Assembly: GCA_028753945.1 (NCBI GenBank)
Contig: JAPNXP010000016.1
Span: forward strand, 558,001 to 622,000
Reading direction: 5' to 3'
Source of the DNA: Hexactinellida sp. DTS-2022
Lineage: Eukaryota > Porifera > Hexactinellida
DNA length: 64,000 nucleotides
This document shows, piece after piece, positions 55,601 to 64,000 of this stretch (position 1 is the first letter of the stretch; every line of letters starts with the position of its first letter). The notes below the pieces were generated by a model. That model had not been told where the DNA came from. It did not search any database and was given only the letters and a program-made list of their open reading frames with translations. A program made the translations under genes and the position numbers.

Positions 55601-57686
55601 AAAAGATGTTGCCCGATATATTATTTAGCCTCTTTTTACAATTGAACAAGGCTAAGATAAATTTTTTGATGAAAATTAAAATATTTTGGAAGAATCCAAG
55701 CGTTTGAGACAGTGTTATTTTTATAATTATAATTAACAAGTTTTATTTAGCTTTTAAGTAAAACGAATTTTATAGGAAATTCTTGTATTACAGGTGAACC
55801 CACACAGTATAATTTCAAAGCCAATAAATTGACCTATCAAACAGTTCTCAATTGGAAATGCAGCCGTATTAACCACTGATTATTTCTGTCAGATATTTAC
55901 CATTCACGTGTCACAGTTTTGATCACTTGGCTTATTTCCCAGAAACTTGTATCTTTTGGAGGGAATTTTGGAATCTATAAATTGCAATTGGATACACTGC
56001 TTATATTATAATTCCCGATTAAAAATTTCCCCACATTTAAAAGAATGTCTTTTGAATGCAATGCAATTGTATTTCTTGATATACGTCTAATCTATGTTGC
56101 AATTGATGACGCTATTCTCAAGGAGCTTACTTATGTATATATCGGCAAACACATTTCCAAATAAAAACCCGGCTTAGCAAAGGATAATTTTGATGTTAAA
56201 AAATGACCTTGCCAGCGTCTGAAGATTACAATAAAAAAGTGTTGGCCGATATGGTGTCGACAAATGTTACGTAACGCTTCCAAGTGGGGAGGGGAGTCAA
56301 CCATTGCGTGACATACCACCCTTTTAATATTAGAAACAAGTAAAAAAGCGTGACATCGGATGAGGGTGTCTAATTTTTCGTAGTACAGTAGAACCTCGTT
56401 GGTATGAACACCAGGGGACCGTCAAAATGCGATTGATTATCCAGAATTCGTATTAACCAATATCATTAGTATTGAAAAGGCTTTGAATGGACTGAAATAG
56501 TTCCTAGTACGGTGTTTGTACTAACGAGGTTCTACTTAAATGTAAATGTAATTCCTTTCTTAGGTCGAGAAGTACAGAGCTGCATAGTGGTGCCTACAGC
56601 GTTCTCAACAGAGCATGACCCCCAGCTAGTGCACTTAACAGAAGGAAGGATTAACTGTATGCAGCATGAACTGGTACCAGATTACCTCAGAACTAAGCTA
56701 GATCTAGACATAGAGAAGGAGCACAAGAGACTCCAGGACGTGAGTTATAATCCACTTCAGGGGTTGAGCAGTAATTATACTCGGTAATACGAACAGAATT
56801 AGTTGAATTATCGGTTAAGGAGTACGAAGTTTAATTCCCCTAGCCTATACAAATGTCGCAATTTACTCAGTTAATACGAACACAAATATCAGCTAATTCC
56901 CCTAGGCGGGACGTAGCATGTACAAATGCATGCAAGTTGATAGGGAATTTCTGGGTAATACAAACAAATTTTGACGGTTCCCTTATATTAACGAAAATCT
57001 ATTTAGTAAATCCATGAAGTTAGCTTGATGGGAATTTATTAATCTCAAGTTTCCCCTAAGAAAACAGCTATGTGTAATTATACTTTATCGGAATATGAGT
57101 CTTATTAAATGTATCAGAAGCCCACTTCAATTAAGACTATGCCCATGTCCTGACCACTCTTACGTCACTAGTTAGGCCGGTCAAGCCATGACCTGACCAC
57201 TTTATAACTGCTTCCGCCGGCCCTGATGCCATATGTACAAGGAATAAAAAAAAATCAAAAAATTTACCTTTGCAAATCTGGTTTTTATATTAAAAAGGTA
57301 TCCCCCGTTCGAACCTATTTTGGACATATTCTATTTGTCAAAATAAAAACAATTATTCTGTTCTCCTAATAAAAAGTTGAATTTTCAATTTTGTATAGCT
57401 TTGCTGATGATTTTACACGTTTATTGTCTAAATACAATGTGGTTAGATCGCAGATGAGAAATCCAGTGAAGAAATCCAACGTCAGATTTCCCTACACAAC
57501 GACATAATAGAGAGTCTAATACAATCTGCAGAAATGTCTACAATCGATAAGGGAGACGAAGAGCTTATAAAACAACAAACTCAATCGGATGACACTACAA
57601 ATATATCCAAAAAAGTGACAAGGAAATTACTCATGATTCAGAATAAAGGGAAAGCGGGTACAAGTAATCTAGGTCATCATAAGTAG
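49693..57686 (+). CDS. MED8: Mediator complex subunit 8 (three exons, 213 aa)
   Basis: Exons 49693-49918, 56564-56739 and 57447-57686 join with donors GTGAGT and matching phase (642 bases, 213 aa; human MED8 is 268). Exon 1 gives SYSELLDDFSVLTAKLTTLS, aligning with the human pattern WPSVLDSFALLSGQLNTLN. Exon 2 gives LTEGRINCMQHELVPDYLRT, matching TEGRVPVFSHEVVPDHLRT. Exon 3 is a helical C-terminus. MED8 is a head-module subunit that links to MED18/MED20 in the RNA polymerase II coactivator. I place the start at 49693 (or the Met at 49717) because the ORF upstream of it is transposon sequence. The first intron, 6.6 kb, contains a whole antisense gene. Confidence 0.92.
49937..50110. mobile_element. 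P1 palindromic element in MED8 intron 1
   Basis: ACAGTAGAACCTCGTTAGTA starts 18 bases after the exon 1 donor; core CCGTCAAATTTATTCGCC; the right end is degraded. Confidence 0.65.
50671..50825. mobile_element. Palindromic element (ATAAGAAC/GCTTATAACCGGC)
   Basis: CAGTAAATGCCGGATATAAG at the left, GCTTATAACCGGCATCCACT at the right; in MED8 intron 1. Confidence 0.6.
51124..55249 (-). CDS. IQGAP-like RasGAP-domain protein (five exons), nested in MED8 intron
   Basis: Exons 55249-55154, 54627-54386, 53956-53787, 53138-52987 and 52653-51124, all GT-AG with matching phase, give about 728 aa from the Met in the first exon listed. Seen in order: LYSNLFYLLQTSP, close to the human IQGAP LFYLLQTNPTYLA; YGNQYEEREEHLLLAMFHLA; GTLMRNNSAMTRMM, which keeps an Arg where GAP proteins have LFRxxS; GGFFYLRFINPIIT, the conserved GAP core; then a long helical part and the RasGAP C-terminal domain ending LLLLIYRTFSIK. 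I found no calponin-homology or IQ segments upstream within the intron. So it is either a short IQGAP, as in Dictyostelium, or has unseen 5' exons. IQGAPs link Rho-family GTPases to actin. Confidence 0.88.
52765..52918. mobile_element. P3 palindromic element in the last IQGAP intron
   Basis: TTATTATGGACAAGCCCTAT and the end AGTACCTGACTGTATT; fills most of the intron 52654-52986. Confidence 0.65.
53157..53335. mobile_element. P1 palindromic element in an IQGAP intron
   Basis: CAGTATAAACCTCGTTAGTA starts 19 bases upstream of exon 53138 and ends TAACGAGGTTATGCTGTA. Confidence 0.7.
54672..55137. mobile_element. GTTCAAAC-type TIR element in the first IQGAP intron
   Basis: CAGTTCAAACGCTACGTAAC at the left, TACGTAACGTTTGAACGACC at the right, with P3 and P1 scraps inside (54890-55020). 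It ends 17 bases from the exon at 55154. Confidence 0.6.
55330..56255. repeat. Cluster of three ATATCGGCCAACACC hairpin elements
   Basis: Copies at 55330-55460, 55500-55640 (weaker) and 56135-56255. Each has arms like CATATCGGCCAACACCTTTC facing AAAGGTGTTGGCCGATAT-type sequence around AAAACCCCGCTT and AGCCAGCGCCTGAA. All lie in MED8 intron 1, between the IQGAP gene and MED8 exon 2. No other gene is seen in this stretch. Confidence 0.6.
56388..56537. mobile_element. P1 palindromic element next to the MED8 exon 2 acceptor
   Basis: ACAGTAGAACCTCGTTGGTA to ACTAACGAGGTTCTACTTA; it ends 26 bases before the exon, so the branch point probably lies in or beside it. Confidence 0.75.
56740..57446. other. 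MED8 intron 2 with element scraps
   Basis: 56790-56990 holds P1-like scraps (TAATTCCCCTAGCCTATACA twice in diverged form, also at 23850). No gene seen. Confidence 0.4.
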
Positions 57687-58898
57687 TGTATTTAAACTTT
57701 GTTATAGATAATAGTGGATTTAGTGTATTACACAATTAGTATTTATAGATCTATCAAAGTATTTGTACCCAATTGCATATCGTGGGAATATGTAGTGTCA
57801 GTTTACGTAAATCTTAGCCTTTCGTTATGCCTGATGTGTTTGTTATCACAGTTGGTTTAATTCCTTATTGTTATTATTTTCTGGGAAATTTATGATAAAC
57901 ATAGTATTCAATACTTATCGTTTGATCACACAATCCATCTCAGTGGCGTCGCACTTCTTCAAAAAGTCGGATCGCGTGCTACGCCTTGCATCTGATATAT
58001 AGATATTGCATGCTATACCATATGAAACCACCTTTAATTAATTAACTTACCAACACAAATAGCAAATGCAAAGCAATAAATACTGGAGCCAACAATTTTC
58101 CAGATGATTTTTGACAGTCCCATCAAACCATTGCTCCCTTGTATGAATGATTCTCTCCAACATTGTACATGATGCGAAGTTCACCTACTGCATCTAATAT
58201 TTAATTATCTCCAATTAACTGAGTTGCTGTAATATATCGAGTCCAATTCCTACCCATAATGTTATAATAAATATGTTCGTTTCGTTTCGTTATCAATTGA
58301 GATGCATCGGATCCACTTTTACTTTTACTTTAGTATAGTAGTTGTCCCAGTATTGAAATGACTGCCTTGGTTAGTTAATATTATTATTATTATTGGTCCG
58401 AATCCTCCCCGCATATCAGAGTTTTATTAACTAAGAGCCAAAATTTTAGGATAGGTATCTCATGGGTTACAGATGTGCACCTGGGGTCAAGATTTTTTAT
58501 TAAATTTTTTGACACTTTTTTTCACCTATTCAATCTCACAAAAGGAACAATAAAAAGTGCCTGAATATACAATTTATATGCATTCGATACAGAATATAAT
58601 TCTACACCTTTTCACAGTTGCAGAATTTTTAAATTGGGTTTCGTTTCTTCCATAATTGGGGTGCCAATCTCCTGTATTTCCTCGCACTTAAGATTCAGTA
58701 AAACTGTTAAATCTTAGTCTATTGTTTCAACTTGCGATAATTAAATTGATTCTACTTGTGAATTCGAACTGGCATCTATTTAATTAATTGTAGTATTAAT
58801 ATACAATGGATTAAATTTATTAAATACAATAAAGCAATATGTTTAGACGTATTAAATTAACTGTGGATAATATTGCCGAAACAATTAACTAATTACAG
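57687..58898. other. Intergenic stretch downstream of MED8
   Basis: 58310-58500 repeats sequence of 17100-17290 on the other strand (ATGGGTTACAGATGTGCACC). No gene seen. Confidence 0.4.
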
Positions 58899-59086
58899 GT
58901 AAACCTCCCAAAGCGGCACCTCCGAGTAGCGGCAACCTCCGAGAAGCGGCACAAAACCATTCTCCCGATGAGTGCCGCTTTGGGAGTTTTACCTTACGAG
59001 CAACCTCCCAAAGCGGCAACCTCCGAGAAGCGGCACAAAATCATTCTCCCGATGGGTGCCGCTTTGGGAGGTTTACCTGTATACGT
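58899..59086. mobile_element. Palindromic element with AAGCGGCA repeats
   Basis: CAGGTAAACCTCCCAAAGCG at the left, GCTTTGGGAGGTTTACCTG at the right, with a second, internal pair; two half-elements arranged head to tail. Confidence 0.75.
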
Positions 59087-59327
59087 ACAAATAATTGTTA
59101 ATTTATCATAATCAATTAATAAGCCACCAAAGAGTACTATTAAAATATAATAGAGTATTAACGCGAACAGTCGTATACATCACTATTCGGATTAGCGGTA
59201 GTAAGGGATTATTAATTTATTTTATATAACGCTAAGCATAAATCACATATTGTATATATTATTCAAAAAGTTACAAATAAAAAGTATCTATAATACTAAA
59301 AATAAAACCTTAATAATAAGACAAACT

Positions 59328-62300
59328 TCAGCATTCATGTAAATCCATTGTATATAACGCTTCTTTCTCACCTATTTCATCTGTAACCCTAAGATTGTCA
59401 GCTGACATGCCAACTTTCGCTTTTCCAGGGTGTACACAAATTTCATTGACTTTCTTTCCTGAAAACTTGTTTACTTTAACTAAAGTTGGTGCGCATAGAA
59501 TATATAAATATTCTTCATCATCACAAACACTCATTGGGAATCTTATTGCTGTATCACAAATGGAAGCGATTATTTCATCATTCGCGTTTTTCGCGATAAT
59601 AACATGATTTTGTTTATCTACACTATAAGATGCAGGTCTTTCTAAATGCTCTAAAGTCCATTCTGTATCATGTACAGATATTGAGGGATATGGTTTAGTA
59701 CGTCGAGGTAAGGGTGTAGGTTTATCCTGTATTTCTGCTGCGTTAAAATAAGTTGATAAAGGTCGTGAATTGGCAGGTGTTTCTGAGTTAAATATATGGT
59801 GTTCGGGAGGATTATTAGGTGTAATCGGTGGAAATAAAGTTTGTATCTGTTCATATGGCTTGTGAGATGCAGAGTATTTGTCACGAATTATAGTCAATAT
59901 ATTTCCATAACGATTCTTACCTATAAAGAGTTATGGATATATGTATCATCAATTGAGATACAGTCAACTCCGCTTAATAGAGTCACCTCGGGACCAGGTT
60001 GCTTTGACCCGATTAAGCGGAGAAATCTATTAACTGGTGGCTCTATTAAGCGTAGTTGACTGTGGTAAAAAAAGGAATTCGACAAAAAACAAATTTTTAA
60101 GTGTTAATTATATTCATTTATTTAGAACATTCAGTTTTTAATAAATTTGCATTTTAAAACAAATACAGTCAACTCCCGTTATAACCTAGTCGGATATAAC
60201 GAAGTACCTGCTTATAACGAAGTCATTCAACGGTCCGGAAATCCTTCTATCTTACTACGTACATACTACATACTACATTAATAAAACTTCGGTTACAACG
60301 AAATGGATATAACGAAATTCCGCTTATAACGAAGTCATTTAAATCCCATATAACCTCTAAGCTATTGAATTTACTTCGGTTATAAGTTATAACGAACTCC
60401 GGTTATAACGAATTCTGCTTTTAACGAACTCCGGATATAACGAAATCCGTTTATAATAAACTCCGGTTAGAACGAAATGAAACTACGGTCCCGAGCACTT
60501 CGTTATAACAGGAGTTGACTGTAGTTATACTCATAGGCGTCAAGTTTTGGAAAATATAATCAAAGATGGGGGGGGGGGGGGGGGCACTGGGAGGTTTGCT
60601 AAATATTTCCAGATTTGTTTCTTCAGAAACTAAATCTGGATATATAGAGTAAACAAACGTGATTCTCACCTCTATCATCCCTCGGTCGATCAAAAGGACC
60701 ACTTTCATATAAAAATTAAATCTACCGAATGGCCCGGGAGGTCGCTCCCAGTGACCCCCAGCCCCCCTAATCAGCAATATGGGGGGGGGGGACGGCCCCC
60801 CCAAAACCCCAAACTTAGCACCTATGGTTATACTTCAATAAAAATTATTTCCATTTATCAATGGAAATACAGGAAAATCTATAATATCTAGTAACTTAAA
60901 GGTTTTGCATTATTATATTTGACTACACTTAAATGGATCCATTTGGTACGAAGGTAGTTAGTTGCAAGCGGAGAACCCAATTAATAGGTGGCTATATTAA
61001 GCAGAGTTTACTGTATATACATTAATTTATAATATTACATTGAATACATTAAAATAGACTTACCTGTTCCATCTCCTATGCCCCAGAACTCGTCCTTCCT
61101 ATTGTTAAGAACTAGATTCAGTTTACCGGTATTCATTAACATATCTCTAAGAGCTGGATTCTGTTCAAAGCGAACTTCCAATCCAATTTGCATTAAATTC
61201 GATCTCTCTTCTTTCCAATTTGATATAATATACTATTGGATTATAATTATTTTATAATTAAACGTCAAACTCAATAAACTCGTTAATTAATACGAACACC
61301 AGTGAACCGTCAAAATTTGTGAATAACCCGAAAATTCGTATAGACTTGTCTATTATAGATAGTAATAACATTGTTTTAGTAATTTAAAGTATGAAGTGTA
61401 ACAGTTTTTGGCTAGAGTTTAAATTTAAGTAGTTTAGTGAATATGGCCCCTGAACCCAAAACTTAAATATATTATACAGTAGAACTCGGTTAGTACGTAC
61501 TTCCGGAATGGGATTTCAAGGAAGCACACTTAATTTATATTTAATAATTAACGGCTAGCAGTAACACAACTTCATGTTTAGGTAGCGTAGTCATTTTAAA
61601 AGATGGGATTTTAATTAAATCATTGTCATGCGTAGCTATCACTGTAGAACTATTCTACGATTGATAACTGGGCGAATTGGTAAACAATCCTGTCTTCCAT
61701 GTTTATATTGGAATTTGGAAATTTGTCATAAAGTTTCAGGATTCTATCAAATATATTGTCGTAAGGAGCTACTGCAGAGGAGGAAATTCTCGATCGGTAG
61801 GCGGTGAAGGCATTTAGGCATGCTTAAATGTTTCATAATTTGAATAATGAATAATTATTTGCATTTTTTTGCATGAATTATTTAACTGAGCCAAATAGTG
61901 ATTACTAAATAAAAACAATAGAATTCCAATTACAGTACACCCTCGCTAATAAAAGTGGGGAAAATCGTAAATATAGGTAAAAAATAAGTCTCAGGAAAGT
62001 ATTTTAAGGAGTACACTAGATGTTTAGTGCGGATTAACAAGGTTTGTACAAGTTTGGTTCGAATTATCGAGATTCTCATTTATAGATGCCCTTATAAAAT
62101 GCATTACTTCACTACCGAACGAATTCACTAATCGGAACAGATTTTTGAATCGGAACACCTCTGTTCGGATTAGCGAGGGTGTACTGTACTATGCACCCAT
62201 TTATGGTTTAGTTTTTTGAATATTCATTCGAAATTTGAAATTTGAATTTCTAATACGAGGGACAACACAATTGGAATATCGAATACAACCTCATACAAGG

Positions 62301-62959
62301 CCGGCTTTGACGGTACTAAATGAGGATTATATTATATTTCATAGGGGAGAGGGGACTCCCACAAAAGAGGGGGATTGAGCGCGCGCCCTGGCGCAGCCTC
62401 TGTTTCGACATAGTAAGTGCTAATTTGTTTTAACCAAGTTATAAAGCAGTAAGTATTTTTATGTAAGGCAAACTTGGTTACTACGTACACTCGGATAATA
62501 TATACTTATCTTCCTTTCTCAAGGGTTAAGTTATAACCGAGTTCTACTGTAGTTAACATCCCATTGGTGTCCGTAAAATTAGTTTTAACTGTATTACCTC
62601 GTATTTATCATGTGCGATGCATAAAGCTTGCAGAGGATTAATCGCTTGTCTAATTCTCTCCTGAATATCTGGATGTGTCTTAAACTTCTGTGCCTGGAAA
62701 TAATGATTCAAAGTCGACCACTTCAATTCAAATAGCACGAAAGAATAATTAGAGAAACTTGTTAATGGATAGAGGGGATCGGTCTCTTGAAAGAAGTATA
62801 TTGTGTTTGCTTCTTTAATGTCTGGATTTAGCTTATGTGCTGAGGGTGGTGTTATTGCGTGTGGTGATCTAATTGCTGGTTTGGTGTGTGTAGCTTTTGC
62901 CACTTTCCTACTGAATCTACTACGAATTTCCATTAGAATTTTCCCAATCTTGTTGTTAC
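59328..62959 (-). CDS. NADAR-domain protein with propeller-like C-terminus (5' end not seen)
   Basis: Exons 62959-62598, 61232-61064 and 59920-59328 join with matching phase and encode 374 aa to the stop. The first exon opens with GNNKIGKILMEIRSRF, the usual last helix of a NADAR domain, so an earlier NADAR domain must lie in unseen upstream exons. After a linker comes a full NADAR domain: LTSFSNYSF, LNHYFQAQKF, NWKEERSNLMQIGLEVRFEQ, then FWGIGDGTGKNRYGNILTII. NADAR (YbiA/DUF1768) proteins are N-glycosidases; some act on riboflavin intermediates and some on ADP-ribosylated bases. The C-terminal 150 residues start with PTPLPRRTKP, an SH3-ligand-like stretch, and continue as beta-rich sequence (RFPMSVCDDEEYLYILC) reminiscent of NHL-type propeller blades. 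Confidence 0.82.
59964..60062. mobile_element. P2 palindromic element in a NADAR intron
   Basis: CAGTCAACTCCGCTTAATAG and its inverse CTATTAAGCGTAGTTGACTG, only 99 bases. Confidence 0.8.
60172..60525. mobile_element. TATAACGAA palindromic element
   Basis: CAGTCAACTCCCGTTATAAC and ACAGGAGTTGACTGTA; filled with TATAACGAARTCCG units. Confidence 0.8.
60532..60826. mobile_element. hAT-type element with G/C tracts
   Basis: Ends CATAGGCGTCAAGTTT and AAACTTAGCACCTATG, 8-bp duplication GTTATACT (60524-60531, 60827-60834). It lies directly beside the TATAACGAA element. Confidence 0.85.
61933..62190. mobile_element. P5 palindromic element in the NADAR intron
   Basis: TACAGTACACCCTCGCTAAT and ATTAGCGAGGGTGTACTGTA are perfect inverse ends. 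Confidence 0.85.
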
Positions 62960-63212
62960 CTAAAGAATACTCGCTAATATCTTTCATATTTTAAGTGTCA
63001 TGTTGTGGTACCGTTGTACGACAGCTTACTACTCTTTGGTCGCGACTGAATTACCATCGCATAACGATAGTTTATTACCAGCTACAGTTTCAAGCCTTTA
63101 ACAGTATATAATTTACAAAAAGAAAACTGGGCTTAATTCAATTAACAAATATTTGATGGAACACAATTATTGGGACAAATCAGAAATATGGGTGTTCAAA
63201 TGAAAATCATGA

Positions 63213-63715
63213 TACAGTGCAACCTCTATAAGTGGGGTCTCTATAAATGGGGAACCTCCATAAGTGGGGAATTTTTTACCATATTCGTTTATATCCATAC
63301 AAATGAACCTCTATAAGCGGGGAAGTGGGGAATGGGGGACCATAAATTTCAAGGAGTTTTTATCTGCATACAAAACAACCTCCATAAATGGGGGGAATGG
63401 ACAAATCCTAACATGATTCTTATAAAATAATACAATATTTCCAATAAATCGACTCAAAAGTTCTACAGAAAAAATATTTTCGATTGATCTACTCTGATGT
63501 TTTTAGAAGAAATCACCTAGTGTAGATCAGCAGTTAACTAAATTGTCATAACATACAAATAAGAACTAGAACGTGCATTAATGTGTGTGTTATATGAATA
63601 TTTTGTATAATATAGCATATATAATGTTTTTCCAATTGAATTTTATAACCGGGGAATGGGGGGCAATTGAAATTTTCCCCGTCCCAGCTCCCCCACTTAT
63701 AGAGGTTCCACTGTA
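63213..63715. mobile_element. Palindromic element with AAGTGGGG repeats
   Basis: TACAGTGCAACCTCTATAAG and CTTATAGAGGTTCCACTGTA; several TATAARTGGGG units inside. Confidence 0.8.
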
Positions 63716-63764
63716 GATATCTATTGTCCAGTAATACAATTCATGAGTTAAGTTAATATAAGTC

Positions 63765-63945
63765 AGTATAAGCCAGCTAGTACGAACACGGTAACACGAA
63801 ATTCCGGTTATTACAAAAGATTATTTTCAGTTGCCTTCAAAGTCTTTTCAATACAAATGCATGATATTGGTTAATACGAAAAAAGGATAAGGCGAAAGCA
63901 TTTTGACTGTCCCCTGGTGTTTGTACTTGCGAGATTCTACTGTAT
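63765..63945. mobile_element. P1 palindromic element at the right edge
   Basis: AGCTAGTACGAACACGGTAA and TTGCGAGATTCTACTGTATG. No further gene is seen up to 64000; upstream NADAR exons are not found in 62960-64000. Confidence 0.65.
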
Positions 63946-64000
63946 GATCTGTAATTAAACAGTTTTTCTAGAGACCTGTCAATATAAACTCTACCGTTAT

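Noticed and set aside
1-64000. Retroviral, LTR or LINE sequence
   Set aside because: I looked for reverse transcriptase, integrase and long direct terminal repeats and saw none.

Overview
This is a eukaryotic, almost certainly invertebrate metazoan, nuclear window. The DNA is AT-rich, the genes are split by GT-AG introns, and the recognisable proteins are animal ones: the P-TEFb kinase CDK9, Mediator subunit MED8, an IQGAP-type RasGAP protein, an SLC25A45/47/48-type mitochondrial carrier, a cytosolic sulfotransferase and a NADAR-domain protein. The style of the NHL-repeat and NADAR/propeller proteins reminds me of sponges, perhaps glass sponges. That is an impression from memory, not a result.

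Layout. 1-2810 (minus): a two-exon gene with a zinc-binding N-terminus and an RNase H/DDE-like core, running off the left edge. 4394-6873: a decayed FLYWCH Mutator-like transposon (MULE), itself hit by a rolling-circle element and a hAT element. 8042-8368 (plus): an intronless, very diverged small-Maf-like bZIP. 11278-17407 (minus): a six-exon mitochondrial carrier, 305 aa, complete. 18640-19270: a dsRBD/NHL mosaic fragment. 19684-23312: transposon-rich. 25156-27606 (minus): a coiled-coil gene whose last exon is split by a 68-bp palindrome. 25620-26225 (plus): a decayed NHL gene. 28229-29312: a 36-bp minisatellite carrying a CRE palindrome in most units. 29494-30884: a HINE/DINE-1-like rolling-circle element with a 142-bp tandem array. 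31151-31905: an ACY1L2/PM20D2 pseudogene. 33226-37386 (minus): a three-exon gene for an unknown 273-aa protein. 34253-42903: nested elements, up to three levels deep. 43068-45738 (minus): CDK9. 48060-48986 (minus): sulfotransferase. 49693-57686 (plus): MED8, whose first intron holds a whole antisense IQGAP-like gene (51124-55249). 59328-62959 (minus): NADAR protein, 5' end off the right side.

The space between and inside genes is mostly non-autonomous DNA transposons. At least eleven hAT-type elements are visible, most with perfect 8-bp target duplications. There are many families of palindromic pogo/Tigger-like elements whose ends follow the pattern CAGTnnAACCTC..., two rolling-circle families whose 3' tails are strings of tiny hairpins, and a family built from TTAACGCG motifs. 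I saw no reverse transcriptase, no retroviral or LTR element, no tRNA, no rRNA and no CRISPR.

Exon models were joined by hand from splice consensus and reading phase. CDK9, MED8, the carrier, IQGAP, the 273-aa protein and NADAR all join with consistent phase across every junction given. Transposon coordinates without a stated target duplication are good to about 10 bases.
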